DNA from: Candidatus Gastranaerophilales bacterium
GTDB lineage: Bacteria; Cyanobacteriota; Vampirovibrionia; Gastranaerophilales; Gastranaerophilaceae
Length of the DNA stretch: 64,000 nt
Reading direction: 5' to 3'
Assembly: GCA_944326615.1 (NCBI GenBank)
Contig: CALVEO010000003.1
Span: forward strand, 1-64,000
Numbering within the stretch: position 1 is the stretch's first letter; every line of letters starts with the position of its first letter. A program made the translations under genes and the position numbers. Positions 17,924-27,534 of the stretch are shown here, in pieces. The notes beneath the pieces are model-generated. The model saw nothing but the letters and a program-made list of their open reading frames with translations, did not search any database and was not told the origin of the DNA.

Positions 17924-17956
17924 ATTTATATAAAACTTATGATTTACACTTATTGC
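17924..17956 (-). promoter_or_regulatory. Shared-type element GCAATA-18-TATATAAAT
   Basis: Minus-strand GCAATA (17956 to 17951) and TATATAAAT (17932 to 17924) with 18 nt between. The same arrangement is found upstream of four other unknown genes in the window. Confidence 0.4.
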
Positions 17957-18018
17957 TTTTTTCTGTTGCAATTTTTAAGAAAAGTTAAGAAAAGGTCATA
18001 AATGTATTAAGTGTATTT

Positions 18019-18047
18019 ATTATACTTAATTTAAATTTAGATTGCAA
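18019..18047 (-). promoter_or_regulatory. Standard-type promoter upstream of the 673-residue protein
   Basis: Minus-strand TTGCAA and TATAAT with 17 nt between them, about 125 nt upstream of the ATG at 17890. Confidence 0.5.
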
Positions 18048-18133
18048 GTTATTTACTACAATTATAATAATTATTTTACAAATTTGTAATAAACTCTAAT
18101 GATAGATAAAAAATCACCCATCCGGCTATAAAA

Positions 18134-18160
18134 TTGACACTATTTTTTGTCCGGTATAAA
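18134..18160 (+). promoter_or_regulatory. trmFO promoter
   Basis: TTGACA and TATAAA are separated by 15 nt. The ATG is 8 nt after the -10, so the mRNA leader would be 0-2 nt. Confidence 0.5.
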
Positions 18161-18168
18161 CTCTACTT

Positions 18169-19470
18169 ATGGAAGTTAATGTTATAGGTGCAGGGCTTGC
18201 AGGCAGTGAAGCTTCTATGCAGCTTGCAAAGCGCGGGATAAAAGTTAATTTATACGAAATGCGTCCGCAAAAATCTACAGGCGCGCATAAAACAGATAAA
18301 TTTGCGGAGTTTGTCTGCTCAAATAGCCTAGGAGCCGCTGATTGCTCAAATGCATCTGGATTGCTAAAAAAAGAAATGGAGCTACTGGGCGGAGAACTCA
18401 TAAAGATTGCTAAAGATTGTGCTGTTCCGGCTGGTAATGCTCTCGCTGTTGACAGGGAACTTTTTTCCCGAACTGTTACCGAGCGTATTGAGGAAGATGA
18501 AAATATAAATATTATAAGAGAAGAAGTTAAAAACATTCCTGATGGTTTTACAATTTTGGCATCTGGTCCTTTAACATCTGACAGTCTTGCAAATTCTATA
18601 AAAGATTTTACACAAAATGATTATCTTTATTTTTTTGATGCTATAGCCCCCATTGTTGAAAAGGATAGTATTAATTTTGATAAAGCTTTTTGGGCAAGCA
18701 GATATGACAAAGGCGAAGCTTCGTATATTAATTGCCCTATGAACAAGCAAGAATATGAAAATTTTTATAATATTTTAATTAACGCCCCCAGAATTGAATT
18801 AAAAGAATTTGAAAAAAATGCAAAATTTTTTGAAAGTTGTCTGCCTATAGAAATTCTTGCATCCCGCGGGTTTGATACACTTAGATTTGGTCCTATGAAA
18901 CCAGTCGGGTTAGTAGATAAAAGAACAGGAATTCAAAATTATGCTGTTGTTCAATTAAGACAGGATAATTCTGCAAAAACATTGTTTAATCTTGTTGGCT
19001 TTCAGACAAATTTGAAATGGGGTGCACAAAAAGAACTTTTACAATCAATTCCAGGGCTTGAGAATGTTAATATAGTAAGATACGGTGTGATGCACAGAAA
19101 TACATTTATTAATTCTCCTAAACTTCTCAATGCATCGCTGCAAGCTAAAAAACGGCAGAATTTATTTTTTGCAGGTCAGCTAACAGGAACTGAAGGCTAT
19201 ACTGAATCCATTGCAACCGGCATGCTTGCAGGAATAAATATGGCGCGTTTAATAAATGGAGAGGAACTCTTAATTCTACCTAAGATTACTATGCTTGGTG
19301 CTTTAACGCACTATATATCTGATGAAGAACATACAAAATTCCAGCCGATAAATTCTAATTGGGGAATTGTTGACCCAGTAGAATTACCCAAAAAAGAGCG
19401 TAAAAATAAAAGGTTAAAGGCAGAAATGATTTCTGAGCGTTCAATTGAATATTTAAACAATGTATGTTAA
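18169..19470 (+). CDS. trmFO: tRNA (uracil-54-C5) methyltransferase, folate-dependent
   Basis: TrmFO makes ribothymidine at position 54 of tRNA using methylenetetrahydrofolate and FADH2. The 433-residue protein begins with the FAD-binding GAGLAGSEAS motif (7-16). It then shows YEMRP, FAEFVCSNSLGA, the GFDTLRFGPMKPVGL block and, late, FFAGQLTGTEGYTESIATG, all typical of the family. It is a single gene with its own promoter. Confidence 0.96.
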   Translation: MEVNVIGAGLAGSEASMQLAKRGIKVNLYEMRPQKSTGAHKTDKFAEFVCSNSLGAADCSNASGLLKKEMELLGGELIKIAKDCAVPAGNALAVDRELFSRTVTERIEEDENINIIREEVKNIPDGFTILASGPLTSDSLANSIKDFTQNDYLYFFDAIAPIVEKDSINFDKAFWASRYDKGEASYINCPMNKQEYENFYNILINAPRIELKEFEKNAKFFESCLPIEILASRGFDTLRFGPMKPVGLVDKRTGIQNYAVVQLRQDNSAKTLFNLVGFQTNLKWGAQKELLQSIPGLENVNIVRYGVMHRNTFINSPKLLNASLQAKKRQNLFFAGQLTGTEGYTESIATGMLAGINMARLINGEELLILPKITMLGALTHYISDEEHTKFQPINSNWGIVDPVELPKKERKNKRLKAEMISERSIEYLNNVC

Positions 19471-19491
19471 TTTTTTATTTTTGAAATTTTA

Positions 19492-19520
19492 TTGCCACTT
19501 TACGGGAGATATGCTACAAT
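19492..19520 (+). promoter_or_regulatory. Promoter of the CpaE-like gene (leaderless)
   Basis: TTGCCA and TACAAT are separated by 17 nt, with TG one base before the -10. The ATG starts exactly 6 nt after the -10 box. Confidence 0.65.
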
Positions 19521-19526
19521 TGCTTT

Positions 19527-20687
19527 ATGAATATGTCAATTCCTATACTTGTTGTTTCAGGGCAGGTTTATACCGTTGAACTTTTAAAACGGTATATTCA
19601 GGAATGCGAAAATTTTTATTTCTTTGCTGATACTCATGATTTTTCAAAGGCATATAATGCTATTAAAGAACTTGAAAAAGTTTTTGTTATTGTTGATATT
19701 TCTGATTATCAGGAACAGGCTTTGAATTTTATTTCAAAAATTACATCTGAATTTCAACATTGCAGGGCTGCTGCTCTATCTGACAGACCTGATGTTGATG
19801 TTTTAATAAGAACTATGCGTGTCGGTGCTTCTGATTTTCTGTCTGTGCCGTTAATCAAAGAAGAAGTTTTTGAAGTTTTGAAAAAAATTAATAATGATTT
19901 AACAGATTCCCGTCCTAAAAAGTCAAAATGTCGTATTATTACTGTATATTCAAATAAGGGCGGTGTTGGTAAAACTTCTATTGCAACAAATTTAGCTTTA
20001 GAGCTTTCAAAAATAACAAAAGAGAATGTTGCTTTGATTGATTTAAATTTTCAACTTGGTGATGTTACTACTTTTTTGGATTTGAATCCTTCTTTTAATA
20101 TTTCATATATGCTGCAGAATTTGGATAAGATAAATGAAAATTTTCTTCTTTCTACATTAGAGAGATATAAGGATACCAGTTTGTATGTATTAGCTGATCC
20201 ACCCTATTTTAAACAGATAGATAACATTTCTTCAAAGGATATTACCAGATTATTTAATATTTTAAGAGATACGTTTTCTTATGTTGTTGTCGATACTTCT
20301 GGAGGTTTTGATAACAGTGCAATGACTGCTCTGGAAAATTCTGATCTGATATTTCTCGTTACAATAGTTAATTTACCGGCTATCAGAAACTGTCAGCGCT
20401 GTCTAGAATTGTTTGATAAACTCGGTTTCAGCTCTGATAAGGTTCAAATTTTAATTAATCGTTACATGGAAAATGACGAGATAAAAGCAGAAGATGTTGA
20501 AGAAGTTTTAGGCAAACCTTTGTACTGGAAAATTCCAAATAATTATTTCACAATGATGTCGGCCATTAATAAAGGTGTTCCAGTATGTGAAATTAATCAC
20601 GATTCGAATGTAGCTCTGAGTTATAAAAATCTTGCTTTAATGGTATCTGACAGTGTATTTAGACAAAAATTTAATAACAGATCCTGA
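19527..20687 (+). CDS. CpaE-like ParA/MinD-family ATPase with receiver-like domain
   Basis: This 386-residue protein has a receiver-like N-terminal domain (about 1-120, ending in VGASDFLSVPL) and a MinD/ParA ATPase domain with the deviant Walker A SNKGGVGKTS near 152-161. DLNFQLGDVTTFLDL and YVVVDTSGGFDN follow. This is the layout of CpaE/TadZ, which positions Tad-type pilus machines at the membrane or pole. The next gene is a CpaF-like ATPase 11 nt downstream, supporting a Tad-related pair. No other Tad gene (TadB, TadC, secretin, Flp) is beside them. Confidence 0.88.
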   Translation: MNMSIPILVVSGQVYTVELLKRYIQECENFYFFADTHDFSKAYNAIKELEKVFVIVDISDYQEQALNFISKITSEFQHCRAAALSDRPDVDVLIRTMRVGASDFLSVPLIKEEVFEVLKKINNDLTDSRPKKSKCRIITVYSNKGGVGKTSIATNLALELSKITKENVALIDLNFQLGDVTTFLDLNPSFNISYMLQNLDKINENFLLSTLERYKDTSLYVLADPPYFKQIDNISSKDITRLFNILRDTFSYVVVDTSGGFDNSAMTALENSDLIFLVTIVNLPAIRNCQRCLELFDKLGFSSDKVQILINRYMENDEIKAEDVEEVLGKPLYWKIPNNYFTMMSAINKGVPVCEINHDSNVALSYKNLALMVSDSVFRQKFNNRS

Positions 20688-20698
20688 AAGGTATAATT

Positions 20699-22072
20699 AT
20701 GGCAGACAACAGCAAGTTAAGCAGTAGATTTAAACAAAATGATAGCGATATAGAAAAGCCGAAGACTTTACAGAAAAAATTTGTTCTGGCTAAAAATGCA
20801 GTGCAAAGTGAATTAAACTCTCCTTCTGCGAAACATGTGTCCGATAAAGAAGTACAATCTGTAAATATTGAAAAATTTTCGCCTGAATTTGAAAATTTTG
20901 ATGAAGAAGAATTGAAAAAGTCTTTGTTAGATAAAGTAGATTCTATACCGGTCTGGTTTGAATATACTGCTGACAGACAAAAAAGTTTAATAAAAAGTTT
21001 TGTAGAAAAGAAAATAATTTCTGAAAATCTTACTTTATCAGATGAACAAAAAGAGACATTGATAGATAAGCTTTTTACGTCGATTATGGGATTTGGTCCT
21101 CTTGATTATCTTATTGCGAGGGAAAATGTCGATGCTGTTTTTGTAAATGGTACCAATAGTGTTCATATTGAAATCGGCGGAAAAATTTTAAATACTGAGA
21201 TGAATATTAATGAAAAACAAATGAAGTTTATCATTAATAATATTTCAAGTATGTCAGGTACTAATATTGATAATTCTCAAAATATCTGGAATTTAACTGT
21301 AAATAATTTACGTATTACTGTAATTATGCCTTCGATATCTCAATGTGGTTTTAATATCACAATAAGAAAATTCTGCCAATCTTCTATGGAAGTTTTGTTA
21401 AAGAAAAATATGATGACTAAAGAAATATTTGATTTTCTTGTTTCCATTGTTGCTTCCGGAAAAAATATTGTTATATCAGGGGATATAAATACAGGTAAAT
21501 CTTCATTATTAGAAGCTTTAATTTTTTCTTGCCTTTTAAATAAACGTGTAGCATTGTTTGAGGAATTTCAGGCTATTTCTGTATGTGGAAATTTTTTGAT
21601 GAAATTTGTAACCGGCAGAACCTCTGATGATTATCATTTGTTGACATCTGATGTTTTAAAAATGATGCCAGAGTATATTATTGTTGATTTTAATTCAGCA
21701 GTACCTGAATTATCTGAGGTTAGCGGCGGCATTTTTACACTGAGGGCTGCATCTGTTGAGTCTGCTTTATCAAAGTTGATGTCAGGTTTTATTGCTTATG
21801 AACATTTACCTGATAAAGCAGCCAAAATGAGAGTTTATACAAATTACGATTATATTGTGCAAATTAATACATGTAAAGATGGTGTAAAACGGGTTACATC
21901 AATTGTTGAATTAACTCCTGCAAGAACATCTGCTCTGTCTGTAAAAGTGATTGCAAAATTTGTTGATGGTGATTATGTTACTGAGATACCGCAGCCTTTG
22001 ACTTCAATTCGTGCTGAATCTTTAATCGCGCAAGAAGGTTCGATGTCAGGCCGTTTTGCTGGACAGAATTAA
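20699..22072 (+). CDS. CpaF/TadA-like ATPase with degenerate catalytic motifs
   Basis: This 457-residue protein follows the secretion-ATPase plan: a disordered N-terminus (1-60), the region FGPLDYLIARENVDAVFVNG, and Walker A GDINTGKSS near 260. In normal CpaF the Walker B segment reads as IIVGEVRG and is followed by a T-x-HANS His box. Here these positions read IIVDFNS and TLRAAS, so the glutamate and the histidine are lost. ATP binding may remain but hydrolysis is doubtful (inference). Its last 95 nt overlap the convergent gene on the other strand. Confidence 0.82.
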   Translation: MADNSKLSSRFKQNDSDIEKPKTLQKKFVLAKNAVQSELNSPSAKHVSDKEVQSVNIEKFSPEFENFDEEELKKSLLDKVDSIPVWFEYTADRQKSLIKSFVEKKIISENLTLSDEQKETLIDKLFTSIMGFGPLDYLIARENVDAVFVNGTNSVHIEIGGKILNTEMNINEKQMKFIINNISSMSGTNIDNSQNIWNLTVNNLRITVIMPSISQCGFNITIRKFCQSSMEVLLKKNMMTKEIFDFLVSIVASGKNIVISGDINTGKSSLLEALIFSCLLNKRVALFEEFQAISVCGNFLMKFVTGRTSDDYHLLTSDVLKMMPEYIIVDFNSAVPELSEVSGGIFTLRAASVESALSKLMSGFIAYEHLPDKAAKMRVYTNYDYIVQINTCKDGVKRVTSIVELTPARTSALSVKVIAKFVDGDYVTEIPQPLTSIRAESLIAQEGSMSGRFAGQN

Positions 22073-23036
22073 CTTTTGTCATGTGCATTGTGTTGAAAAT
22101 ATTTTTAATTTTCGATTGGTTTACAAAACCGGAACTTATCTGATCAATTCCCGGATTAATGTATTTTTTCATAATTTGTTTTTCTACAAAATTATTAACA
22201 GGGTTGGTAAGAAGAATAAGTGCACCAAAACCGCCTAAGGTCTTTAGAAGTTTATTCCTGAATATAAGTGAGTTTTGATACTCTTTAAGTGCATTTCTTG
22301 TTGCTAGATATGAGTAGTCTCCTTCTTTATACATTTCATTCATAGCAGGCAAAAGAGTAGTGTATTTCCGGTAGATTTTGCGTGGTACATGTTTTTCATC
22401 CCCTTCTTTTAAAGATTTCATTATTTCAAATGTTCTTTTCGCATTTTTTTTAGCAAAAATATCAATTTTATTTTTATCGTTGTTTAAAAGCACGTATCTT
22501 TTCGTAAAAATTTTGTTATAGATGTATTTAAATATATTTATAGTATGTTTTTCATTTTTTCTTGTGTTTATTTTATTGTTAAGGGTTGCAATAATTGTGT
22601 CTTTAAAATGTTCATAGCTGTCAAGAGATGTCCCATGCGCCTGCTCAATAACATTTTTAGTATGTCTGTAAATTGCATCCTTGGCATTCCCGCTAATCCC
22701 TGATTTATCAATCCTGCCAAGCGGAGAGACGACACATTGTCCTGCAAAGATTATGGCAGGCATGGCAATAAGTGATGTCAGCCCTTGAAATACTGCACGT
22801 TTTAGAGCCCTTTTTGCGCTTGGATTGTAGTTATCTTTATCATTTTTGTATTTGTCATATATATCTGCGCCAAGATACATAAACGTAGGCGCCCACAGCG
22901 CAGCTCCGAGTTTTGGCGCAATTTCTGATATTGCAGTGCCTATTTCACTTGAGTAAGACATTAATACAGGAATTGGTCTGTTTAGAGGGTCATGGTATTT
23001 ATATTTTTGTTTATCTGAATTTACTGTATTTATCAA
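21978..23036 (-). CDS. Unknown membrane protein
   Basis: This 352-residue protein has hydrophobic segments near 30-55 ([19 protein letters not shown]), 85-110 ([19 protein letters not shown]) and 285-302 ([18 protein letters not shown]), with a Lys-rich basic middle part. The start is a TTG at 23036 without a convincing ribosome-binding site, so the true start is uncertain. The 3' end overlaps the CpaF-like gene by 95 nt, tail to tail. It shares general style with the 673-residue protein (KNIF/NKI-rich linkers) but no family is recognised. Confidence 0.65.
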   Translation of the reverse strand: MINTVNSDKQKYKYHDPLNRPIPVLMSYSSEIGTAISEIAPKLGAALWAPTFMYLGADIYDKYKNDKDNYNPSAKRALKRAVFQGLTSLIAMPAIIFAGQCVVSPLGRIDKSGISGNAKDAIYRHTKNVIEQAHGTSLDSYEHFKDTIIATLNNKINTRKNEKHTINIFKYIYNKIFTKRYVLLNNDKNKIDIFAKKNAKRTFEIMKSLKEGDEKHVPRKIYRKYTTLLPAMNEMYKEGDYSYLATRNALKEYQNSLIFRNKLLKTLGGFGALILLTNPVNNFVEKQIMKKYINPGIDQISSGFVNQSKIKNIFNTMHMTKVNSVQQNGLTSNLLARLKIQHELKSKAAVSQ

Positions 23037-23090
23037 TCGCTTATTTCCGGTTGTATTGTTATTATATTATAATCCTCTAAAAAATTTTTT

Positions 23091-23118
23091 TTGCTACTCT
23101 TTATTCTTCAGGTATAAT
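23091..23118 (+). promoter_or_regulatory. uvrB promoter (leaderless)
   Basis: TTGCTA and TATAAT are separated by 16 nt; the uvrB ATG follows 6 nt after the -10. Confidence 0.65.
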
Positions 23119-23124
23119 TTTGTT

Positions 23125-25113
23125 ATGGAAAAGAAATTTAAAATATGTTCAAAATACAAACCCGCAGGAGATCAGCCAAAAGCTATAGATGAGCTTGTTA
23201 AAGGGATTGAAGAAGGTGATGATGCTCAGACACTTCTTGGAATTACAGGTTCCGGCAAAACATTTACTATTGCAAATGTTATAGAAAGAGTGCAGAAACC
23301 GACATTAATTATTGCTCATAACAAAACTCTTGCGGCGCAGTTATATAACGAATTTAAAGAACTTTTCCCAGAAAATGCCGTTGAATATTTTATAAGCTAC
23401 TATGACTATTACCAGCCTGAAGCATATATTCCGAGAACAGATACTTTTATTGAAAAATCTGCATCTATTAACGAAGAAATAGATAGATTAAGGCACAATG
23501 CTACAAGGTGTCTTTATGAGCGTAATGATGTAATTATTGTTGCATCTGTAAGCTGTATTTACGGTTTAGGCCTTCCGGAAAATTATTTTAAAGGTTCTGT
23601 TGAGCTCAACGTTGGAGATGAAGTTGCAAGAGATGATTTATTGAAACATCTTATAAGTGTTCAATACAGCAGAAATGATCTTGTTCTTGAACGTTCAACA
23701 TTCAGAGCAAGAGGCGATATTGTTGAAATTATGCCTGCTTATGAAAAAATTATTACACGCATTTATTTTTTCGGTGATGAAATTGAAAAAATAGTGAGAA
23801 TAGATAATGTAACAGGTGAAATAATAGAAACCCCTCAAAAAGTTGTTATTTATCCTGCTGTTCATTATCTTTCCTATGATGAAAACGTTGATGAAACGAT
23901 TAAATTGATAAAAGAGGAACTTGATCGAAGGCTTGTTGAACTTCATAATGAAAATAAACTTGTTGAGGCACAAAGGCTTGAACAGCGTGTTAAATACGAT
24001 ATTGAAATGATTAAAGAAATGGGGTATTGTTCCGGAATTGAAAATTATTCAAGAATAATAGAGCGCAGACCGCAAGGCTCTGCTCCGGCTACGCTTTTGG
24101 ATTATTTCAGAGGTGATTTTTTGACAGTGATTGATGAATCTCATGTTACGCTTCCGCAGCTCAAAGGTATGTACCATGGAGATTCTTCAAGAAAAAATAC
24201 ATTAATAGAGTATGGCTTCAGACTTCCTTGTGCACGCGACAACAGACCTTTGAAAAATGAAGAATTTTTTAAAAAGGTTCATCAAAAAATTTATATTTCG
24301 GCAACTCCTGGTGATTTTGAACGAAAAACATCCGCTCAGCTTGTTGAGCAGATTATCAGACCTACAGGGCTTGTTGATCCGAAAATTTCTGTACGCCCTA
24401 TCGAATCACAGATTAATGATCTTAAAGTGGAAATTAAAAAACGTGCTGAAAAAGATGAACGTGTATTGATTACTACTCTGACAAAACGCATGGCTGAAGA
24501 TTTAACTGACTTCTTTGTTCAGGAAGGAATTAAGGTAAGATATCTGCATAGTGAAATTCAGTCTCTTGAACGTGTTGAAATATTGAGGGATTTGCGGCTT
24601 GGTGAATTTGATGTTTTAATTGGTGTAAACCTTTTGAGAGAAGGACTTGATATCCCTGAAGTTTCACTTGTTGCGATTATGGATGCTGATAAGGAAGGCT
24701 TTTTGCGCTCGGAAACCAGTTTAATACAAACAATAGGGCGTGCTGCAAGAAATGCCTGCGGAGAAGTTATTATGTATGCAGATAGAATTACTGAATCAAT
24801 GCAAAAAGCAATTTCAGAAACCGAGCGCCGCCGAAAAATTCAGCTTGAATATAATAAAAAATACGGTATTATTCCGCAGACTATTAAAAAACCGATAGAA
24901 AATAATCTTCTTTCACTTGTCGCAAGTTACAGAGATTTAGAAGATATTGTCGCTGAAGAAATGGTTGATATGGGAATTGATAAAAAAGATTTGCCAAAAC
25001 TTATCGACAAGCTTGAAAAAGATATGCATAAAGCAGCTAAAATTCTTGACTTTGAACGTGCCGCAGAAATTCGGGATAAATTGAAAAAAATGCGCGAAAT
25101 GTTAAATAATTAA
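23125..25113 (+). CDS. uvrB: Excinuclease ABC subunit B
   Basis: UvrB is the DNA-damage-verifying helicase-like subunit of nucleotide excision repair. The 662-residue protein shows [10 protein letters not shown], Walker [11 protein letters not shown], the beta-hairpin region [19 protein letters not shown], and the helicase motifs IGRAARN and [10 protein letters not shown]. It ends with a UVR motif ([20 protein letters not shown]) that contacts UvrC. The ATG at 23125 is chosen because it matches the family N-terminus and the promoter; the longer frame would start inside the promoter. Confidence 0.97.
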   Translation: MEKKFKICSKYKPAGDQPKAIDELVKGIEEGDDAQTLLGITGSGKTFTIANVIERVQKPTLIIAHNKTLAAQLYNEFKELFPENAVEYFISYYDYYQPEAYIPRTDTFIEKSASINEEIDRLRHNATRCLYERNDVIIVASVSCIYGLGLPENYFKGSVELNVGDEVARDDLLKHLISVQYSRNDLVLERSTFRARGDIVEIMPAYEKIITRIYFFGDEIEKIVRIDNVTGEIIETPQKVVIYPAVHYLSYDENVDETIKLIKEELDRRLVELHNENKLVEAQRLEQRVKYDIEMIKEMGYCSGIENYSRIIERRPQGSAPATLLDYFRGDFLTVIDESHVTLPQLKGMYHGDSSRKNTLIEYGFRLPCARDNRPLKNEEFFKKVHQKIYISATPGDFERKTSAQLVEQIIRPTGLVDPKISVRPIESQINDLKVEIKKRAEKDERVLITTLTKRMAEDLTDFFVQEGIKVRYLHSEIQSLERVEILRDLRLGEFDVLIGVNLLREGLDIPEVSLVAIMDADKEGFLRSETSLIQTIGRAARNACGEVIMYADRITESMQKAISETERRRKIQLEYNKKYGIIPQTIKKPIENNLLSLVASYRDLEDIVAEEMVDMGIDKKDLPKLIDKLEKDMHKAAKILDFERAAEIRDKLKKMREMLNN

Positions 25114-25116
25114 TGT

Positions 25117-25836
25117 TTAAATAATTTTGTTATCGTTGTCTTTTGTCGCAATTGCTTCATAATCAATCTGTGCAAGATAATGTCCGCACATCGCAAGATT
25201 AAATATTAAAACCATACTCCAGAAAAATGTAGCAATCGGATGCGGTATTCCGAAAAATACCCATATAATGTATGTGATTGGAACTAAAATAATTGCATCA
25301 GCAATCAAAACCTGCGGTATCATAAATATAACGGCAATTAGTATATCCATACTTGAATCGGATATGGTTTTAAAATTATATGCATCAATAATTTTGAAAG
25401 TTTTTGCATAACAGAGGTATCCGGTCAGCATTATAGCTCCAAATACACCCCATATCATATATTTGAAAACAGTTATTGTGTTTGGATCTGGTATGTAATT
25501 GCCAAGAAAATTAATAATTGTTATTGCAAGCCAGCAATTAACTGCAATCAAAGGTCCAAGAGCAACAGAGCCTTTAATTCCCGCCCACATGATTGAAAAT
25601 ACGTTGAACGAAGGTAAAACATACTCCTTGCCGTTCCTTACATTTTTTGTGCATTCTATCAAGAAACCGAACAGTAGAAGAAATGTTACAATACTTGCAG
25701 TCCAAAATGCAGACAGCGTGTTTTTATTTGTGTACAAAACAGTGCATATAAAAACAGGTATTGCAAATACAAAATACTTTATTATTGAATTATCGTCCTG
25801 AATAGCTTCTTCAAAAGCATCTTTAATGGATGGCAT
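25117..25836 (-). CDS. Multi-pass membrane protein (DUF4013-like)
   Basis: This 239-residue protein has about six hydrophobic segments and a short cytoplasmic N-terminus (SIKDAFEEAIQDD). The pattern, with G-x-K-G near 90 and paired glycine-rich helices, recalls the DUF4013 group, but I hold this loosely. The start has GAGGGAACAG upstream. It ends 4 nt from the convergent uvrB stop. Confidence 0.7.
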   Translation of the reverse strand: MPSIKDAFEEAIQDDNSIIKYFVFAIPVFICTVLYTNKNTLSAFWTASIVTFLLLFGFLIECTKNVRNGKEYVLPSFNVFSIMWAGIKGSVALGPLIAVNCWLAITIINFLGNYIPDPNTITVFKYMIWGVFGAIMLTGYLCYAKTFKIIDAYNFKTISDSSMDILIAVIFMIPQVLIADAIILVPITYIIWVFFGIPHPIATFFWSMVLIFNLAMCGHYLAQIDYEAIATKDNDNKII

Positions 25837-25896
25837 ACTGTTCCCTCTCTTCTTACTTTTTTAATATAGCATACCATGTACAAAAAAACAATAAGA

Positions 25897-26988
25897 TTAA
25901 TTTAGCGGTATAACAACTGTGAATTTACTGCCTTTTCCTATTTCACTTTCTGCAGTTATTGTTCCGTTATGCATTTTTACAAACTCCTTGGCTATCGCTA
26001 GCCCTAAACCGGTTGAATTAGCTTTTGCATCTGCTTGTTCATATTTTTTAAATATTTTTTTTAAATCTTTTTTTTCAATGCCCACTCCGTTATCTTCAAC
26101 AGTGATAATTGTTTTATCGTCTTTTTTTGTACATTCAAGGATAATCTGCCCATTTACAGGAGTATATTTAACTGCATTGCTCAAAAGATTTAAAAGTATT
26201 TGCTGAAATTTCTGATAATCTGCTGTAATTTCAAAATTACCGATATTCTTTTTAAAATTTAAATTTTTTCTTATCAATAATGGATTTATAAGATTAACTA
26301 CTTCTTGAATGCACACTGAAGTAGAGAATTTTTGCAGGTTTAATTTCATAGATTTTGCTTCAATCTTGGATATATCCAAAATTTCATTTACCATTTCAAG
26401 AAGCTTTAATGATGAAATTTTTATATCATCTATGTATTCTTTTTGTTTACTGTTTAACTTTCCTGTAAAGCCGCTGCCTAATATCTCTGAAAAACCGAGA
26501 ATCGAATTTATCGGAGTGCGGAGTTCATGTGATATATGCGAAATGAATTTAGTTTTAGCTTCCTGTGAATTTTTGATTTTTTTTGTGTTTTTGTGAATTT
26601 TTAAATACCCCTGCTGAATTGCTTCTATCTGCATTTTAGTAATTTGAGAGATTTCAAAGTCTTTTATAATATCTGAAATTACGCATGCGCAGGTTTTGAA
26701 TATTTTTTTCTCATTTGAACTGTAGTGCTTGCCTGTTATAACAATTTCACCGTAGACTGTATTTTTAAAGTATAAATTTTCTCTGAGACATGACTCAAAA
26801 GATTTTATATCTGATGTATCTGTATTAAAAAGATATTCAGGTCTTTCAGAGTTTGTCAGATTTATATACCCTGCATCGAATTCTATAATTTGTTTCAATA
26901 CCTCGAAAATGTTCTTTTCAAAGTATTCATCTGTTTTAATTTTATAAAATTCACGTATTTTTTCAACGGCATTTTCAAAACAATTCAA
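25897..26988 (-). CDS. Cytoplasmic sensor histidine kinase, orphan
   Basis: This 363-residue protein has no membrane segment. An N-terminal GAF-like region (about 1-130) precedes a HisKA domain with the phosphorylated His in SHISHELRTPINS. The HATPase domain follows with LNLLSNAVKYTP (N box), VEDNGVGI (G1) and GLGLAIAKEFVKMHNG (G2). There is no response regulator in the neighbourhood. It follows hpt by 4 nt and is probably in the same transcript. The signal is unknown. Confidence 0.92.
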   Translation of the reverse strand: MNCFENAVEKIREFYKIKTDEYFEKNIFEVLKQIIEFDAGYINLTNSERPEYLFNTDTSDIKSFESCLRENLYFKNTVYGEIVITGKHYSSNEKKIFKTCACVISDIIKDFEISQITKMQIEAIQQGYLKIHKNTKKIKNSQEAKTKFISHISHELRTPINSILGFSEILGSGFTGKLNSKQKEYIDDIKISSLKLLEMVNEILDISKIEAKSMKLNLQKFSTSVCIQEVVNLINPLLIRKNLNFKKNIGNFEITADYQKFQQILLNLLSNAVKYTPVNGQIILECTKKDDKTIITVEDNGVGIEKKDLKKIFKKYEQADAKANSTGLGLAIAKEFVKMHNGTITAESEIGKGSKFTVVIPLN

Positions 26989-26991
26989 TTT

Positions 26992-27531
26992 CTACTCCAG
27001 ATCTGATTTTTCCATATAGCCTATATATTTTAAATTTCTATAAAGGCCGTCGTAATCAAGACCATAGCCGATAAGAAATTTGTCATCAACCTCAAATCCG
27101 TAATAATCAGGGTCAACATCTGTTAATCTTGTCGCTTTTTTGTCCAACAGCGAACAAAATTTTGTTGACTTTGTGTGGAAATTACAATTAATAAAATCAA
27201 GAAGGAATTTAGCAGTTAAGCCTGTATCTACAATATCTTCTATAATAAGAAGGTTTTTCCCGTTTAAATCCGGCAAATCAATGTTTACAGCATTAACTTT
27301 TCCTGAAGTTGTTGTTCCTCCATTGTAGCTTGACAGTCTTATAAATTCCATTTTTAAAGGCATATTAAGATGTTTTACAAGATCAACCGCAAACATTACA
27401 GCGCCTTTCAATACACAGACCGCAATAACTTCTTCCTGTCCGTAAAATTTATTTAATTCGTCTGCTATTTCTTTAATTCTTTCTTGAATTTGTTTTTCAT
27501 CAAATAGAATTTTTAATTTATTAATATCCAT
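26992..27531 (-). CDS. hpt: Hypoxanthine phosphoribosyltransferase
   Basis: This purine-salvage enzyme makes IMP/GMP from hypoxanthine or guanine and PRPP. The 179-residue protein shows VCVLKGAVMFAVDL, the flexible loop serine-tyrosine RLSSYNGG, and the PRPP-binding LLIIEDIVDTGLT. It lies 4 nt after tilS, an arrangement (tilS-hpt) that is known from many bacteria. Confidence 0.95.
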   Translation of the reverse strand: MDINKLKILFDEKQIQERIKEIADELNKFYGQEEVIAVCVLKGAVMFAVDLVKHLNMPLKMEFIRLSSYNGGTTTSGKVNAVNIDLPDLNGKNLLIIEDIVDTGLTAKFLLDFINCNFHTKSTKFCSLLDKKATRLTDVDPDYYGFEVDDKFLIGYGLDYDGLYRNLKYIGYMEKSDLE

Positions 27532-27534
27532 AAC

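Noticed and set aside
17964-17985. Direct repeat GTTAAGAAAAG-like as a regulator site or CRISPR remnant
   Set aside because: Only two short units in AT-rich DNA with no spacers and no cas genes.
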